A stretch of DNA of 64,000 bases from Gymnorhina tibicen (GCA_013399875.1 VXAZ01001057.1:310001-374000), one strand, 5' to 3'. Counted from the stretch's first letter, positions 44,546-57,088 are shown. The notes: generated from the sequence alone by a model not told the origin. A program made the numbers and translations.

Positions 44546-46330
44546 ATACTAACTTTCCACCAAAAAAACTTTCAGAAGTTTTTCTGCAAGTTAATTCAAT
44601 ACAAGTTGCTTTAGGCCAGAGTAACTCAAACACACGTTTGCATATGTAGGCCTCTTTCCCAGAGCCTACACTTAAGTATTGCAACAAATCAGCATCAACA
44701 GCTCCTCAGGTTACATATCTCTGAGACAAAGCCCCAGTGAGCAGGACAGACAAGCCAGTGCATCTTCCAGGATAATAGTCACACTTCCATAATATGAATA
44801 GCTTCATTATATCCCTTTTGGTGCATTTCTCTACATGAAATTATACTTAAGAGTTTGCCTTCATGGGATAATTTACCAGTAGAAGCCATATTAATTGAGA
44901 AGTCCTCAGCTTGAAGTCTCTGCCTGACCTTCTGTCATCCCTTTAGAAAACATCCACTGCCTTTCACTTCAACTCTGCACATCTGTACTTGTCTCAGGGA
45001 CAGCAACTGAGGTGGGACAGAGCACCCAGGACAAGGGCAGAAAGCACACAACATCCCAAGGGCTTGAGACATGGGCTTCATCTTCACCTTGCATCCTTTT
45101 TTATCTACTTTGACCCTGGATGCAGAGCAAGCGAAGGCAAATAGCAACTCCCCACAACATCCTTCTCCTGCTGCTGGCTCTACAGAAAGGTTCAATAGTC
45201 CGCAAGGCCCCCCTCTCCTGGGTGCCTCCATTTTGATGCCAGAACCAACATCTAATATACCCAAATTCTGGTTTTGCCCACTTCTGCTCTCCATGGTTCT
45301 CACTGTGCCCTTCATATGTGCCACTCAGTCTCTGAGGGCTCCTCCTAAACCATCTTCTGACCTTCCCACAGGTCCACTTACTTGGCGCTTGAGCCTCTTC
45401 TAAGTCTCCCCTGTAGTGCCCTCTCTGCTGCAGCAGCCCTCAGGGAATGTGAGCACTTCTTGGGGGAAAGGTCATCACTGCAGCTGGCCCTATGCTGTCA
45501 GGAGGAGTCTTTGCTGTGGACACACACAGCTTATCCAGGGCCTCTGGAATGTAGTGCCAACAAAGCGACAGCACTTGTGAAGCAGAGAGGAGACGTTGCC
45601 GGGACCCAGACTTGTCCTACTTGAGCCTGTTTCAGGTTGGTCTTCTCAGGCTCCCCCTGTACCAGAGGAAGCAAAGGTGCCTTTGAGCAGGGGTCTGACT
45701 TTTAGGCACTTTGAAATGCCTCCTGGAAGAGTCAGTCTCGCGACTGGTCACAGGTCCAACCTCATAAATTTCGCCTCCCTTTTTCCCGGGATCCCAAGCT
45801 CTGAGCCTGCTCAGAAGCAGTGGCATCAAGCAGCACCCCAGCTACCAGTGAGGCTTTGTGCTAAGCTCCCCTTGTCCTGTGAGACTGTGCTTGGAGGTCC
45901 TGTTTTTCTCAGCTGCCCTCATCATCCACATCCTCTACCTACTCCTGCAAGCACTGCACAAAAAAAGGCAAAGGTCCCCTTTCTGGAACAGGACTTGAAA
46001 ACACCTAATCTTTTACTCACATTTCCTTCATTTCAGATCCCAGCTGAAATCACGGGGAACTCTTTTTCCTCCCTTACCTACCCCTTTCACTGCCCTCTGT
46101 CAGAATTATTCAGCTCTCTGAAGCATTACCAGATACACTATGTAGGAAAGATATGGCAGAAGAAATTAAATAGTATTGTTAGGTATCTATAATTACCCCA
46201 AGTCATTTTTTTCCACAGTGCAGCAATTTGAAATCTCTCACAGCACTCTCTTTGGAAAGCAGATGTTGACCATGTCAGCTGTGTGCTAAGAATGCATTTT
46301 CATGAGTTGCGCTTCTTGGAATTTGCAAAG

Positions 46331-46346
46331 TGGTGGTGGTGGTAGC
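46331..46346. repeat. Short TGG microsatellite
   Basis: Five consecutive TGG/GGT-type triplets. Minor. Confidence 0.7.
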
Positions 46347-46867
46347 AGAGGGGGATGATCTTGGAAAATTCCACCCATGCAGGCACAAAGCAGGCAGTGC
46401 AGAGACCTGCCAGCCTCCTCAGGGCACCAGGGGCTTCTCAGTCATCTCTCTCTGTCATGGCACCAACTGGGCCTGCTCCCATCAAGCAAAGGAAATTTCT
46501 TCTACATTCCTGCCCATAGGAAGGCAGGCAGGGCTGCTGGGGGAAGAGCATATCTGGGAGAGGGAGGGTTTCTCCTGGGGATAGGGACAGTTCTGCTGCT
46601 CTCCCTCCAGAGCAACACACTGACAGACATGGAACAATGAAAATGAAAAATTTAGTGGACGTCTCTGCTGTCAGTTCCTCTCCATCTCCCTCCCATGTGG
46701 TCTGTTCTGTCCCATAGTCAACAGCTACAGCAACCAGGCTCCCAGCACGTCCATCAGACTACTGTTCTGCGTCTTCTAAAAGAACCCACTCTTTCCCAAT
46801 ATTACATTTAAATGCACTTTTGCACTACCCCCCGCCTTCGCATTACTCTTTAATTACATTCACTTGG

Positions 46868-46975
46868 ATTGTATTAAAGAAGTCCTTCCTTTTCTTATTG
46901 ATTATTCCCTTCAAACACTTGCAGAAAATTATCATACTCCCTATCTAGCAAAAACATATATTTGGGAAAAATCTA
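46868..46975 (-). mobile_element. Ancient CR1 relic fragment (possible)
   Basis: AAGAAGTCCTTCCTTTTCTT and TTCAAACACTTGCAGAAAAT with ATCATACTCCCTATCTAGC resemble, in order, the CR1 reverse-complement text (AAGTTTTTCCT.., TACTTGAAAACTATTATCATGTCCCCTCT). Diverged and short. Confidence 0.45.
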
Positions 46976-48117
46976 GCCTCTGGAACCAGGCAAGGGTCCA
47001 GTGAGACACAGGTGAGCCAGAGAAAACAGGTTTTAACTAAAGTTCAAGTAACATTACACAATAAACCCTGGGAATTCTTCAGAGTGTTTATTTGAGACAG
47101 GGGACTTCTTAATGGAGAAAGTTCCTAGTGCCAATTTCACTAGACTGTACTCTTTTAATCTTTATTTGTAAGACAGCATCTCCATTAGTCCCAGGCTGGA
47201 GCAAGGTGTCTGAGCAATGAGCAGGAAAATATATACACACACAGGACTTATTCTGGACCCAAATAGGAGACAGAGCATGGATAGAACAAATGTTCAAACA
47301 GAGACACAGAGAGTTCTCTATGGGTCTGTTCCTCAGACTTTCCAAGAACCGAGACCTCAAACAGCAGTCACCTGTAAGAAAAGGAACAGGGCATGAAGCT
47401 GGTGGAAACTACAAATGCAGGCTGATCTGTACACACAGGACAAGCTCAAGGAAAGCAGCTGTCCACAGGTAGCCCCTGTCAAAGGCGAAAAAAGCTACAG
47501 AAATGAGATGCTGCCATAATCCCAGCAGTCTTTACAAAGCAAACATAATTTAATGCAGCAATACAAAGAACTCTGGCCTTGGTGAAAATGAGCACACATC
47601 TAAGAAGGAAAGCAAATAGCTCCCACTTCTAAAAAAGAACAAAAATAAAGCACTCGCCTGAAAGAAGTGACCTGAGCAATCCTGAATTGTTAAAACACCC
47701 AGATGATGCTTAGAGCGAACAGTTAAATTCAGCATGCCGGAGCTGATCTCCGGCAGCAGACTGCAGAATGGACTCCTGCTATTATTTCCAGATCTCCCAG
47801 CTTGGATGGTGACACTGTTGTATGACACTGTTTAGACTGGAAAACTTGCAGCACACCTCTGCTGTCCAGTGCTGCACCCAATATAAGTTGATTTACCAGC
47901 AAAGACTATTTCCTCTCAAAACCCACATGATTACATAAACCAGGATGGATCTATAGGGAGAACAAAAAGATGTGCAACATCTATTAGCATTGACACTGCA
48001 CTGTGCAGTTTCTCCAGGCACACAAGGACCCGCACTGCATGCTCCACCACTGACCAAAATGGTGTTCTGATGAAGTTGTGCAAAAAAAGATTTTTCAAAG
48101 CAAGGTGTGAACAATAC

Positions 48118-48186
48118 AAAAAAAAAAAAAAAAAAATTAAAGGTATTGCTTCAATCTAAACCCAGGTATTACTTCCATCTAAACCC
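48118..48186. repeat. A19 run followed by a tandem 23-bp duplication
   Basis: A run of 19 A (48118-48136) precedes two adjacent 23-base units, 48141-48163 and 48164-48186, each of the form AGGTATT.CTTC.ATCTAAAC and differing at two positions. This looks like a recent slippage or repair duplication beside a homopolymer. Confidence 0.9.
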
Positions 48187-49024
48187 AGGTTTGCTGGGTT
48201 TGTTTGCTTTTTAGAATTTTCCACTAATCAAACTCAGTCATTCAACACACACAAAAAACCATGTTCTTTACCAGACATGAACAATAAAAGTGATGGAAAT
48301 TTGGATCGAAACACGCATCTGCAGAGACACTTCAAGTACTCACTAGCAACGAAGTACCAATTAAAAAAATAAAATAAAAACTAAAATCCCAGTCCCAAAG
48401 GCTAGACCTTTCTCATGAGAGGTGACAGAGACCGCAGTTTAAGCCTCCATTCCGAGTCAGGCAGAAATTACTTGAATACAGTTTTCCCACTGCCTAGCAC
48501 TCTGTCCTCACTGTTTGCCTAACGAGGCTCTGTGTTCTGGGGGAAGATGCTGCCATTTTCTCCTCCACATCACCTTTGTGAATGGTATCTAAAAGCTTTT
48601 GTGAGTCTACATGAAAACACCAAGACATCAGTTTTCATTTACAGCAATAAAACTTCCAAAATAAATCCTCCATATCTGGTGAAAATTAATGACTATTTTC
48701 ACTGATCCTGAACTATGTTTTTTCACAGACTCATTTGTTCCTCCCACCATATTTATGAGGCTCGGCATTATCATCTGGAAAGGGAAGGACACAGGCCTTA
48801 TCACTCCCCTTATTTAATGATCCATGTCATTTTCCCCAAAAACACACTTTGTGGACAAAGATGGCCAGAGTCTAATTAAAAATTCCTTGCCTCCTTCTGT
48901 TTCAGACTCCTGTTCCTTACCTTACATGGCTGTGCAGCGTTATTTTGCATCATTAAACAGCCTAACCCCATTCCACCACATGAGCAGCTGAATGTTACTC
49001 ATAGTGAAATGTTGCCTCTATGTT

Positions 49025-49092
49025 AATTTTGCAAAGCGCTTAGGATCCTTCTCGAAGGAAGGAACAATGGAGATGTAAGTTGTTATTTTGTA
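49025..49092 (+). repeat. Ancient L2/SINE-type tail fragment
   Basis: TTTTGCAAAGCGCTTAGGAT, then CCTTCTCGAAGGA and GAGATGTAAGTTGTTATT matches the widespread tail GCAAAGCGCTTTGGGATCCTTCTGGATGAAAGGCGCTATATAAATGTAAGTTATTAT in outline. The middle of that tail is lost. The family is uncertain. Confidence 0.5.
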
Positions 49093-49989
49093 CGGGAACT
49101 GAGGAAATAAACCTAAGGGAAACGAGCACCAGGAACTGTCACACAAAATGCAGGCCGATTTGAAAGCTTAAATGGGAACAAGAAAACGGCTGTCAAACAG
49201 CCTTTCAGGCTTGGCGTGGTGGGAGACATTGCAGCATGCAGCTAGCCCGGCAGAAGGAAATTAAACAAGACTGTCAAACTGCTGACTCAGCAGAAGACAG
49301 CACAACTCCCAGCACATTTTAGAATTAAACCCAGGTCAGAAAATGCCAGGTCCTTTCACAAGGAAGAAAGGCCAAAGGATGGTGACAGAAACTCAGACAC
49401 CACTGCAAGGCAACGAAAGAGTCAGTGCTGGGATCTAACGATACCAAAGGCAGTCTGAAAAAATTTCAGACTCGGGGAAAACACAGTTCAGGCGCAGGGA
49501 AAACAAATGATGCTGAACATATTGTATGCTCAAATCGATGACACTGAGAACATGCCAGAGTTCATGAGCAGCAGGAGGAACTCAAGCACAGAGTAGCTCC
49601 AGTGATAACCACAGTTTTAACACCGAAATACATTTGAAAAACAGCAGAGAAGTTAACACGTAACAGTGCGGAGAAGACCATAAGGGAAAAGACTGTCCTG
49701 GTCCAGAAAAAAATACTGTCAAGATGCAGTTCAGCATCAAGCCAAGCCAACCACATACAATCAGGGTTCAAACGCAAAACAAGGAGCATATGAGAACAAG
49801 CACGGGAACACTGGCCAGAACCAACACCAGAGGAGAGAAACAAACCAAGCCAGGCACAACGAACAAGCTATTTCTTACTGAAAAAAAAGTCTGAGCCACT
49901 TCATATTAAGAAACCTTATTTCAAATTCATTCAGAAGCAAATGTGGCCAGACTTTTACTGCAGGAAAAGCAACTGCCAAAATCTTACCA

Positions 49990-50050
49990 AAAACAAATAG
50001 AGAAGAGAAGGAGGAGGGAGAGAAAGAAAAAGGCAAAAGAAAGAAAAACA
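49990..50050 (+). repeat. GA-rich low-complexity tract
   Basis: About 60 bases of A and G with very few pyrimidines (AGAGAAGAGAAGGAGGAGGG and on). No gene. Confidence 0.75.
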
Positions 50051-50646
50051 TAGGGTCCTATGAATATGCAGCGCTTCCCTTCTCTCAAGCCCCATGGAAG
50101 GAAAACAGAGCCTCCAGTTAATAACATTCAGATAATGTAAAAATAGAAAAAGCAAAGGATTCACAGGCCAAGCAAAGATGTCGTTGACATGAGACAGTCT
50201 CAAGCAAATGCAACTGAACAGATGAAAACACACCCTCAGGCACTGGGGGCACGTTCACTCACTGTGAGTCTCCTTCAGCTGAAGCACTGCTAGTGCTTTC
50301 TCCAGACTCAGTTTGGTTGGCTGCTAGCTTTCTGTGCCCTCATCTCTTCATGCATTCCAAATCTTAAAGCTGCCTCAATTCCCATGCTTCCTTCAGCTGC
50401 CTTTTCATGGCACAGTCTGGCCACCAAAAGCAACAGGAAATAAACTTCCTCTTCCAATGGCACCTGTGTGGTTCCTCGCTGCTACAGACTCCCTGAAGTG
50501 ATTTCCAGTATATGACTGGGCACGAAGCAAGGGAAAGTGAAAGTGGCTATGCTGTGTATCTATCCAGTATGGAAGGATGCATAACCTGTTCGTGTCACTC
50601 CTGAGCGGAGTACAGATGAAGCAAGTACTGTTGGGCTGATAAATAG

Positions 50647-51121
50647 TCACAGAATCACAGAATCTTAGAATATTCTCAGTTGCAAAGGACCTACAAGGAT
50701 CACTGAAGTCCAGCTTCTGGCCCTGGACAGGACAACCCCAAGAATCACATCATGTGCCTGAGAGTGTTGTCCAAATGCTTGTTGAACTATGGCAGCCTTG
50801 ATTCTGTGACCACTTCCCTGGCGAGCCTGTTCCAGTGCCCAACCACCCTCTGGGTGAAGAACCTTTTCCTAATATTTAACTTAAACCTCCCCTGGCTTTA
50901 TGCCATTTCCTTGCGTCCTGTCACTGGTCACAGAGAAAAGAGATCAGTGTCTGCCTCTCTGCTTCCCCTCGTGAGGAAGAGTTGGACTTCATGATTCTTG
51001 TGGGTCCCCTCCAACTCAGAATGTTTTGTGATTCTGTGACACTGTAGACTGCTATGACATCTCTGCTCAGTCTCCTCCAGCCAAGTGACAAAAAACAAGC
51101 CAAGTGACCTCAGCCACTTCA
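50647..51121 (-). mobile_element. CR1 LINE 3' portion, split by a nested CR1 fragment
   Basis: The element starts at its 3' end with TCACAGAATCACAGAATCTT. It follows the CR1 reverse complement through CCAAATGCTTGTTGAACTAT, CCTGTTCCAGTGCCCAACC and TCACTGGTCACAGAGAAAAG to CCCCTCGTGAGGAAG (50979). It resumes at about 51042 with CTGTAGACTGCTATGACATC and runs to CCAAGTGACCTCAGCCACTT near 51121. The intervening bases are a separate CR1 piece. It is the youngest-looking CR1 in the window. Confidence 0.92.
50980..51040 (+). mobile_element. Tiny CR1 3' fragment nested in an opposite-strand CR1
   Basis: About 60 bases, GTTGGACTTCATGATTCTTG, then TGGGTCCCCTCCAACTCAGA and TTTTGTGATTCTGTGAC, are the extreme 3' end of a CR1 in the plus orientation, ending in the ATTCTRTGA-type tail. 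Removing them restores a continuous host CR1 (GTGAGGAAG joined to CTGTAGACTGC). Confidence 0.88.
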
Positions 51122-51207
51122 GTCAGTTCACTGGTACACAGAATTTGGGGAAGAAGTTCATTCTTGTGCTCAGATTGAAATTAGGGGCCAAATCACACCA
51201 CCTTCCT

Positions 51208-51246
51208 GGTTTGGGGTTTTTTTTTGGGTTTTGGGGTTTTTTGAGG
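51208..51246 (+). repeat. T/G tract with four G-runs (G-quadruplex-like)
   Basis: GGTTTGGGG, T9, GGG, TTTT, GGGG, T6, G. Four or five G-runs separated by T-runs on the strand opposite the transcript. Confidence 0.8.
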
Positions 51247-51844
51247 ATATTGTGGACTGATCAGGGATGACGATAGGATCAATCCCTAATACTGTGCTGT
51301 GATAGGAATATGTAATTACTGTACCCATGCCTGAAAGCTCATCTTCCCATAGCAAATCAGCTATCTCCTGCATTAAGATATGGACGTTTATTTTCAACAT
51401 GCTGGGATGAAGCATTCCCGCAATCAATGAAGTGCTCATGATTAAAGGAACACAGATACACAGCAGCATCTGACATGCCATGGAAATCTCCAAGCTGCTG
51501 GCAAGCAGGAGGGGTTTCAACCAGAAGCAATGTGGCACTGGCACTAGTACACCAGCTCTGCACTGGATGTGGCCTTACCAGGGGTTTTTTGGTTCTCTGT
51601 ATTAGGAATATCCCCTCAGATGTTAAGAAGACCGGAAATTTTCCAGCAGCACTGGGTATTTTTGAGCTGTTGCACCTTCTGGGCTGCAGCTCTCCAAGCA
51701 CCTTCACTGCTTTTCCCTGTCTGCCCTTCACGCTCTCGATGAGGCCCCCATAAGCTTGCACAAAGCCGGTTATAATTCTCCGCTGCCTATCAAAGCCTTC
51801 ACAAGAGTTAGGCAGTTGGTGTGTAAAGCCTGCTGCCTACCATG

Positions 51845-52050
51845 CTGACTAATGTTGTCTGATTGTTCCCTTGTACTCCCCCGTTGGTCCATCTGTACCC
51901 ATCTGCTACCTTTTGTCTTCTAATTAAAGTGTAACCACTTTGGGGTAGGAGCCACCTTTTTTGTTAGTGTTCACTCAGCTCCCTGCAGAGCGGAGTCCCA
52001 AGCCCATAACTGGGTGCTGGGGACAGCAATGATGACATGCAAGAGATGAC
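51845..52050 (+). repeat. Ancient amniote retroposon 3' tail
   Basis: TGTTGTCTGATTGTTCCCTT, TGTACTCCCCCGTTGGTCCA, CTTTTGTCTTCTAATTAAAG, TTTGGGGTAGGAGCCACC and GTCCCAAGCCCATAACTGGG follow in order a LINE/SINE tail that I know from turtles and other amniotes (TTGTAAGCTCTTTGGGGCAGGGACC..). It is the longest of the tail copies in this window. The family name cannot be fixed from sequence alone. Confidence 0.65.
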
Positions 52051-54305
52051 TGCACATAAGTGTGGCAAAGGGTTACAGTGGCACCTCTCACCGTGTGGCA
52101 TGAGCAAGTCAGCTGAGAGAAAGCTCCAGACAAGCGTTCTCATCTGGAATACAACAAAGGTGAGGGCAGTCTTCTCTTGTGGCTGGATGTTGTTACCACA
52201 TTAGTACTCTGAACACAATCCTCCGGGATCCCCTGTCCAAAGAGTTAGATTGGCAACCCCAGTAAAGGTCAGATGGCTGCTATCACCCTCATCAGCTACA
52301 CCAGCTCAGAAATGGTAGGAGGCATTCTAACTACAGCCTGGGCTTAATAAAGATCTCCAGATATTCCAATATCTGATTTGCATAAGAGCACAAGGTCTCT
52401 CCAAGAAGCTGTCATTGCTTCAGTGTAAGAATTCCCTCCAGTAGCAAGGGAGTAGGGTCTGGTGGAGAAGAGCCAGAATATTTTTCTGTAGGCTCATGAA
52501 TCATACAAATACACTCCAAAATTCAAGCAAACAAAGTCAGGAACTGCTTCAGCAAGAGGCAAAGAGATCGAACAGCTTATAATGACATAACATACAGTGG
52601 TTAGGAAGAGACACCCAATATGTTCTCTCTGGTCAGAGCTAGACTAGCTTATTATTTCAGGATGCAGTAATCCAGCGAAGACACAGTTTGACCAGCACGT
52701 CCGCAAGATTTACCTAGAAGGCTTTTTCAGAAAGATTTATTTATTTTTCCATTTATCCTCTGATAATGAAGGCTTTGCGTGGCACTTGAATCTGCCCTTC
52801 TCCTTAGGAGTCCGTGTAAGATTAACACGGCCATAATTAGCCGCAAATACATACAGTTAGATCCTGGACAACTGTGAGAAGTCAGGCCAAATCCTGGCAG
52901 TGGGTGCAGCATAGGTGCACAAATAAAGCCATCTGGTTGTCTGATTGAATCAGGGTCATAAACAGACCCATCAGATGTGACCTAGATCAGCTATCTAAGG
53001 GACATTCACTTGGGAGTGGGATATCCATAAAATATGTATTCTTTGATGCAAGTCTGCTGTCTAATGAGAAGTAAGGCATTCAGCAAATTATGGTCTCTTG
53101 GAGACGTGTCCAGAAAGAACACTTTAAAAATAAGGGAGAAAATGCACGTACAGACTCCCGTTCTAATTTCAGCCGTATGCGCTTGAATCCAGAACAGTCC
53201 CTCTGCCCTAAGAGAAGCTATATTCTTCTAAAAACTGGTTCTATGGGAACAGAATCAGTTACTTACTCTGAGTAGGTTTAAACAAACTTCTATGCCATTT
53301 CTCCCCAGGGACAGTGAGTCATAAATCCCCATGTACACAGCAAAATTAGCAAAACAAGACTGATTGGCAAAAACAATCCAATCTTGTCTCACTGTAAAAG
53401 GAGACGGTGGAATAAAAAATCATCTCCTCCCTGGACACACAGGCAAGATGCCAGAATGCCACACACAGAGCAGAACCTAACCAAAGGCAGTAACTTCTAC
53501 CCCATGGAGGCCAGCATACATGTGCATGCATGTGTAAGTGATCAGAAAGGCTTGCTTAGGTGGGCACCAGACAACACGAGGAAGAAACTGTCTCAAACAA
53601 TCTAGTCATCTTTCCAAAGGCAGGGGAGGGCTTTCAGAGAAGGCTTGGATTTGTACAGCTGCAGCCTTCCCCTCACAACCCTACATTCTTGTTCCTCTCC
53701 TATTTTTAAAGAGCCTTCTTTAAGGAGGTTTTTATTCTCTAAGAAAGTGAAATAAAAAAAAATCGAAGTCCTTCCTTCTGCTGAGCAATATAGCAGATAG
53801 GATAACATGATTCATATTGATTCTTCACGGAGTGGTCAGTACCGCATGAACCGTTACTAAAAGCCAGGAATACCGATCAGTATTTCCAGTCCTCTTCCTC
53901 CCTTCCCCTGTTACTTCTGCCACTGGGACGTTGAAGCACACAAAGGGATGACAGCGAATATTTCTTTTAATGCACAGAAAGACTTGGAATCAGGCCTGAA
54001 GGCTGCATCATCATCAAATGCTACAGCCTCTTCAGCGTGTCTGTGGTGCTCATCAACTCCCCAAAGGTGCAGACTTCAGGAGGTGACAAGTGCCTCTGTA
54101 AGAGCTTTTGTTCTCAGCCATCCACAATAGCCCTCACATGCCAACTGCCTGCTCGTACAAAAGGTTCATGGTAGAAGCTTGCAGAAATTATGTCCTCACT
54201 GGACCAGGCTTCAAGTTCTTGCTGATCAGGTTGTCTGTAACCTGGGTTTTCTCTCCTATGAAATAAGTGGCTTTCTGTGAAACACTCTTCAGGTTCGTCT
54301 TGCTC

Positions 54306-54600
54306 ATCTAATCACAGAAATGTAGGCTGGCAGAGAACCATAAGAGATCACTTACTGCATCCACCAGCTCGGAGGCAGGACAAGATAGACTGAGATCCTG
54401 CACTGTTGGATATTTTTCTCTGTGTCCTCCAGCAAATGAACCTCTACCAGCAAATGAGCCTCACCATGTCTCACCACGCCAATAATTAGACAGCTCCCTA
54501 CATATCTAACTGAAATCTTTCTGCTTGAAAATTTAGCAAGACAACTTCTTCTTTCTCCCTACTAGGGCATGAAAAGCAGCTGACTATTGTGTCCTTTTTT
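54306..54600 (-). mobile_element. Ancient CR1 relic, 3' region
   Basis: TAATCACAGAAATGTAGGCT, GAACCATAAGAGATCACTTA and GAGGCAGGACAAGATAGACT match the reverse complement of the 3' end of an old reptilian-type CR1 (ATGTAGGCTGGAAGGGACC..). Weaker similarity continues to about 54600. Confidence 0.6.
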
Positions 54601-55621
54601 CAACAATCACTTAGGTGTCCAAAGATTTATCTTGTTCTCTTTCCTCATTTTTTTAGATAAGGGAAATCTTCATTTTTAATTTTTCTCTTCTAAATCCTTC
54701 TTTCCTTTCTATATCTCCCTCCCACATCCCAAGGTAACCCTTCTCAGGCATGGATGGGCATAATGGTGCTCTGTCCCAAGCTGGAGACAGGGTCACAGAA
54801 GTTCACAAACTCATATTACATGGACTGTGATCGAGGCTGAACGCATCTGTGGAAAGCCCATGTGGCAGAGAGTAGTGGTACTATTTTCCACCCTGTTGCA
54901 GCATTAGGAAGTCCTGGAAGTCCACAGTCACTGAGGCAGCTGACAGGATGTCACAGCAAATGGCCCCATTCCCAGGGAGCACTAATGTGTGCAACGCTGT
55001 AAGGGTACAGGCTAAGAGCAGCCTGCCCATGAATTTGTAATCACGGCCACACTGATGGCTAGAGGAAGCAGAACAGACCCTGCTAGAGTTGAAGAGTTCA
55101 AAAGCCAAATGCTGATAATTATAGCACCAGCAGCAGACAAACATTTCATCTGCTAAGCTGGGTGAAGGTTGATAGGGGCAGAGGATTAGCACATGCTGCA
55201 GGGAGAATAAATCTTTCAACATAAGTTTCCCATCTGTCCTTTAAGACGGCTTGTAGTGGCACCCCAACCAAAACCATCACCTGGGGCTTTGCTTGTCCAG
55301 ACAGGAAGAGGAGTTAATGGGGCATGCCTGGTAAGAGATGGAGGGAGCTTGCTAATCAAAGGGCTCTGTGGGGTGGCACAAGAAGCTGGTGTCATGAGAG
55401 TCATGGAAAAGTGCTCTGAATCCCCAGTGACACACCTAAGAGGAAAGGCAGAGAAGCATCAGCAAAATGGAGAGGCTGAGCACAACTTAGTGACGGAAGT
55501 GATGCAAAACTCACTAGTAATTAAAGTAGAGAAATAATCTGAAAGAGGGCCTCAGAGTTCATAACATTTGTGTCATGCCCAGGTTTGCTGGGGTAAAGTG
55601 AGGAAGCAGATGGGAGGAGCT

Positions 55622-55670
55622 GGGAGCTAATGGGACAGGACTGCTGGCGGGGAGCTAGTGGGATAGGACT
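55622..55670. repeat. Imperfect 21-bp direct repeat
   Basis: GGGAGCTAATGGGACAGGAC (55622 on) recurs as GGGAGCTAGTGGGATAGGAC (55650 on), spaced 28 bases, with two differences in 21. Confidence 0.85.
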
Positions 55671-56641
55671 CAGTAGAGAAGGAGAATGTGAGCAAGAGCT
55701 GGAGATAGCAACACTTGCTAGCTCTCACAAAGGGATCATGAACCCAGAATTAAGTCCTCATCATATGTGGGGTCATAGGAGAGCAGAAGAGAAAGGCAAA
55801 TAGTGAAGAAAAATACTAGGCAAAAACTCTTCCCACACAAAATATCACAACCCAGTGACACAAAACCTAGCGTAGGACTGAGCCTCGGGCTCACTTTGCA
55901 GGACATGTGGCCCCCACTCCTCACTGCACTGAGGCATGGCCCTTCATGGAGCATAAGAGCAGACCTCCTTCACCACCTCCATCTGCATACCTGCACCTCT
56001 ATGATAAATACAACAGGGACACCTAGGTACCCAAAACACACCTAGGCTATCTGGCCAGTGAAGCAAAGAGCTTTACTAACCAGCTGCCACAAAGGTAGTG
56101 AGGAAAAGCATGCAGCCTTCTGCCCCCAAGTAGCAGAGTACAGAGAAGTGAATGAAATTCAGCACATTTGCTTATCATGATGAATCATCACTCATGGTTA
56201 AGACAAGCAGGAGAGCTCAAGTTACTGCCCCCTTGTAGAAAGTGGTTTCTCTTCTTGTTCTTTCATGACTGTCAGCCCTACAAGGCTTCACTTTGTCTGA
56301 AGCACTCATGAGGAGATTTATCATCATCAGAGTCTGGGGGCAGCTGCAGCTCCTCTGGAAAATTAATTCCTGTTCTGAAATAACTGGTGAGGTTGTGAAG
56401 ATATTTATTCCCAAATTGGGACAAAAAATCAAAATCGCAAAAGATTTCACAGACCTGAAATCCTGAAACAGTTCAGTCACTGTCTGGATCTTTGCTGCTC
56501 AGAAAATGGAAGACTTCACACCTATTTTAAAACATATCTTTTTATATATCTCTACTCCATGAGACATAGCCTCAAAATCCATTTGCCATCTTTCAAGAAT
56601 CAAATGCACCGAGCTGTACAGAGCTGCAAACTGTGTTACTA

Positions 56642-57088
56642 AATCCAGAGGAGGCTAACAGAAATGATGAGAAGACTAGGAAACATGACCTACCAAGAGG
56701 GACTGAACAAATTCTTGTTGTTCAAACAAAAACCAGAGATGACTGGGAGACAACATGATAGAGGCCTTCAAACCCACATAGGGAAGATAAGAAGTGGTAG
56801 AGAATAAACAATTCCCTATGTCCATTAGGGAGACACGAAGTATTAATGGGCTTAAATTGCAGCTACGGAAATCTAGGTCAGACATTAGAAAAACTCAGCA
56901 CGGTAAAGAGAAAGAAGCCATAGAAGAGATTGACTCAGGATTTCATGGGGTTTCTAGCATTGAAGGTCTCAGAATAGGTGAGACAAACATCTGTCAGGAG
57001 TAATTTCAGTCTAGTTGAACCCTCTCTTGGGCACAGGGACAAGATGACCTCTTGATGTTCCTTCCAGGCATTGCATCTGATTATGGAT
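56642..57088 (+). mobile_element. Ancient CR1 relic, 3' region
   Basis: ATCCAGAGGAGGCTAACAGA, then GACAACATGATAGAGGCCTT, AGTATTAATGGGCTTAAATT, TAGGTCAGACATTAGAAAAA and, at the end, CAAGATGACCTCTTGATGTT and CCTTCCAG follow the plus-strand order of a CR1 3' region. No intact frame remains. Confidence 0.75.
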
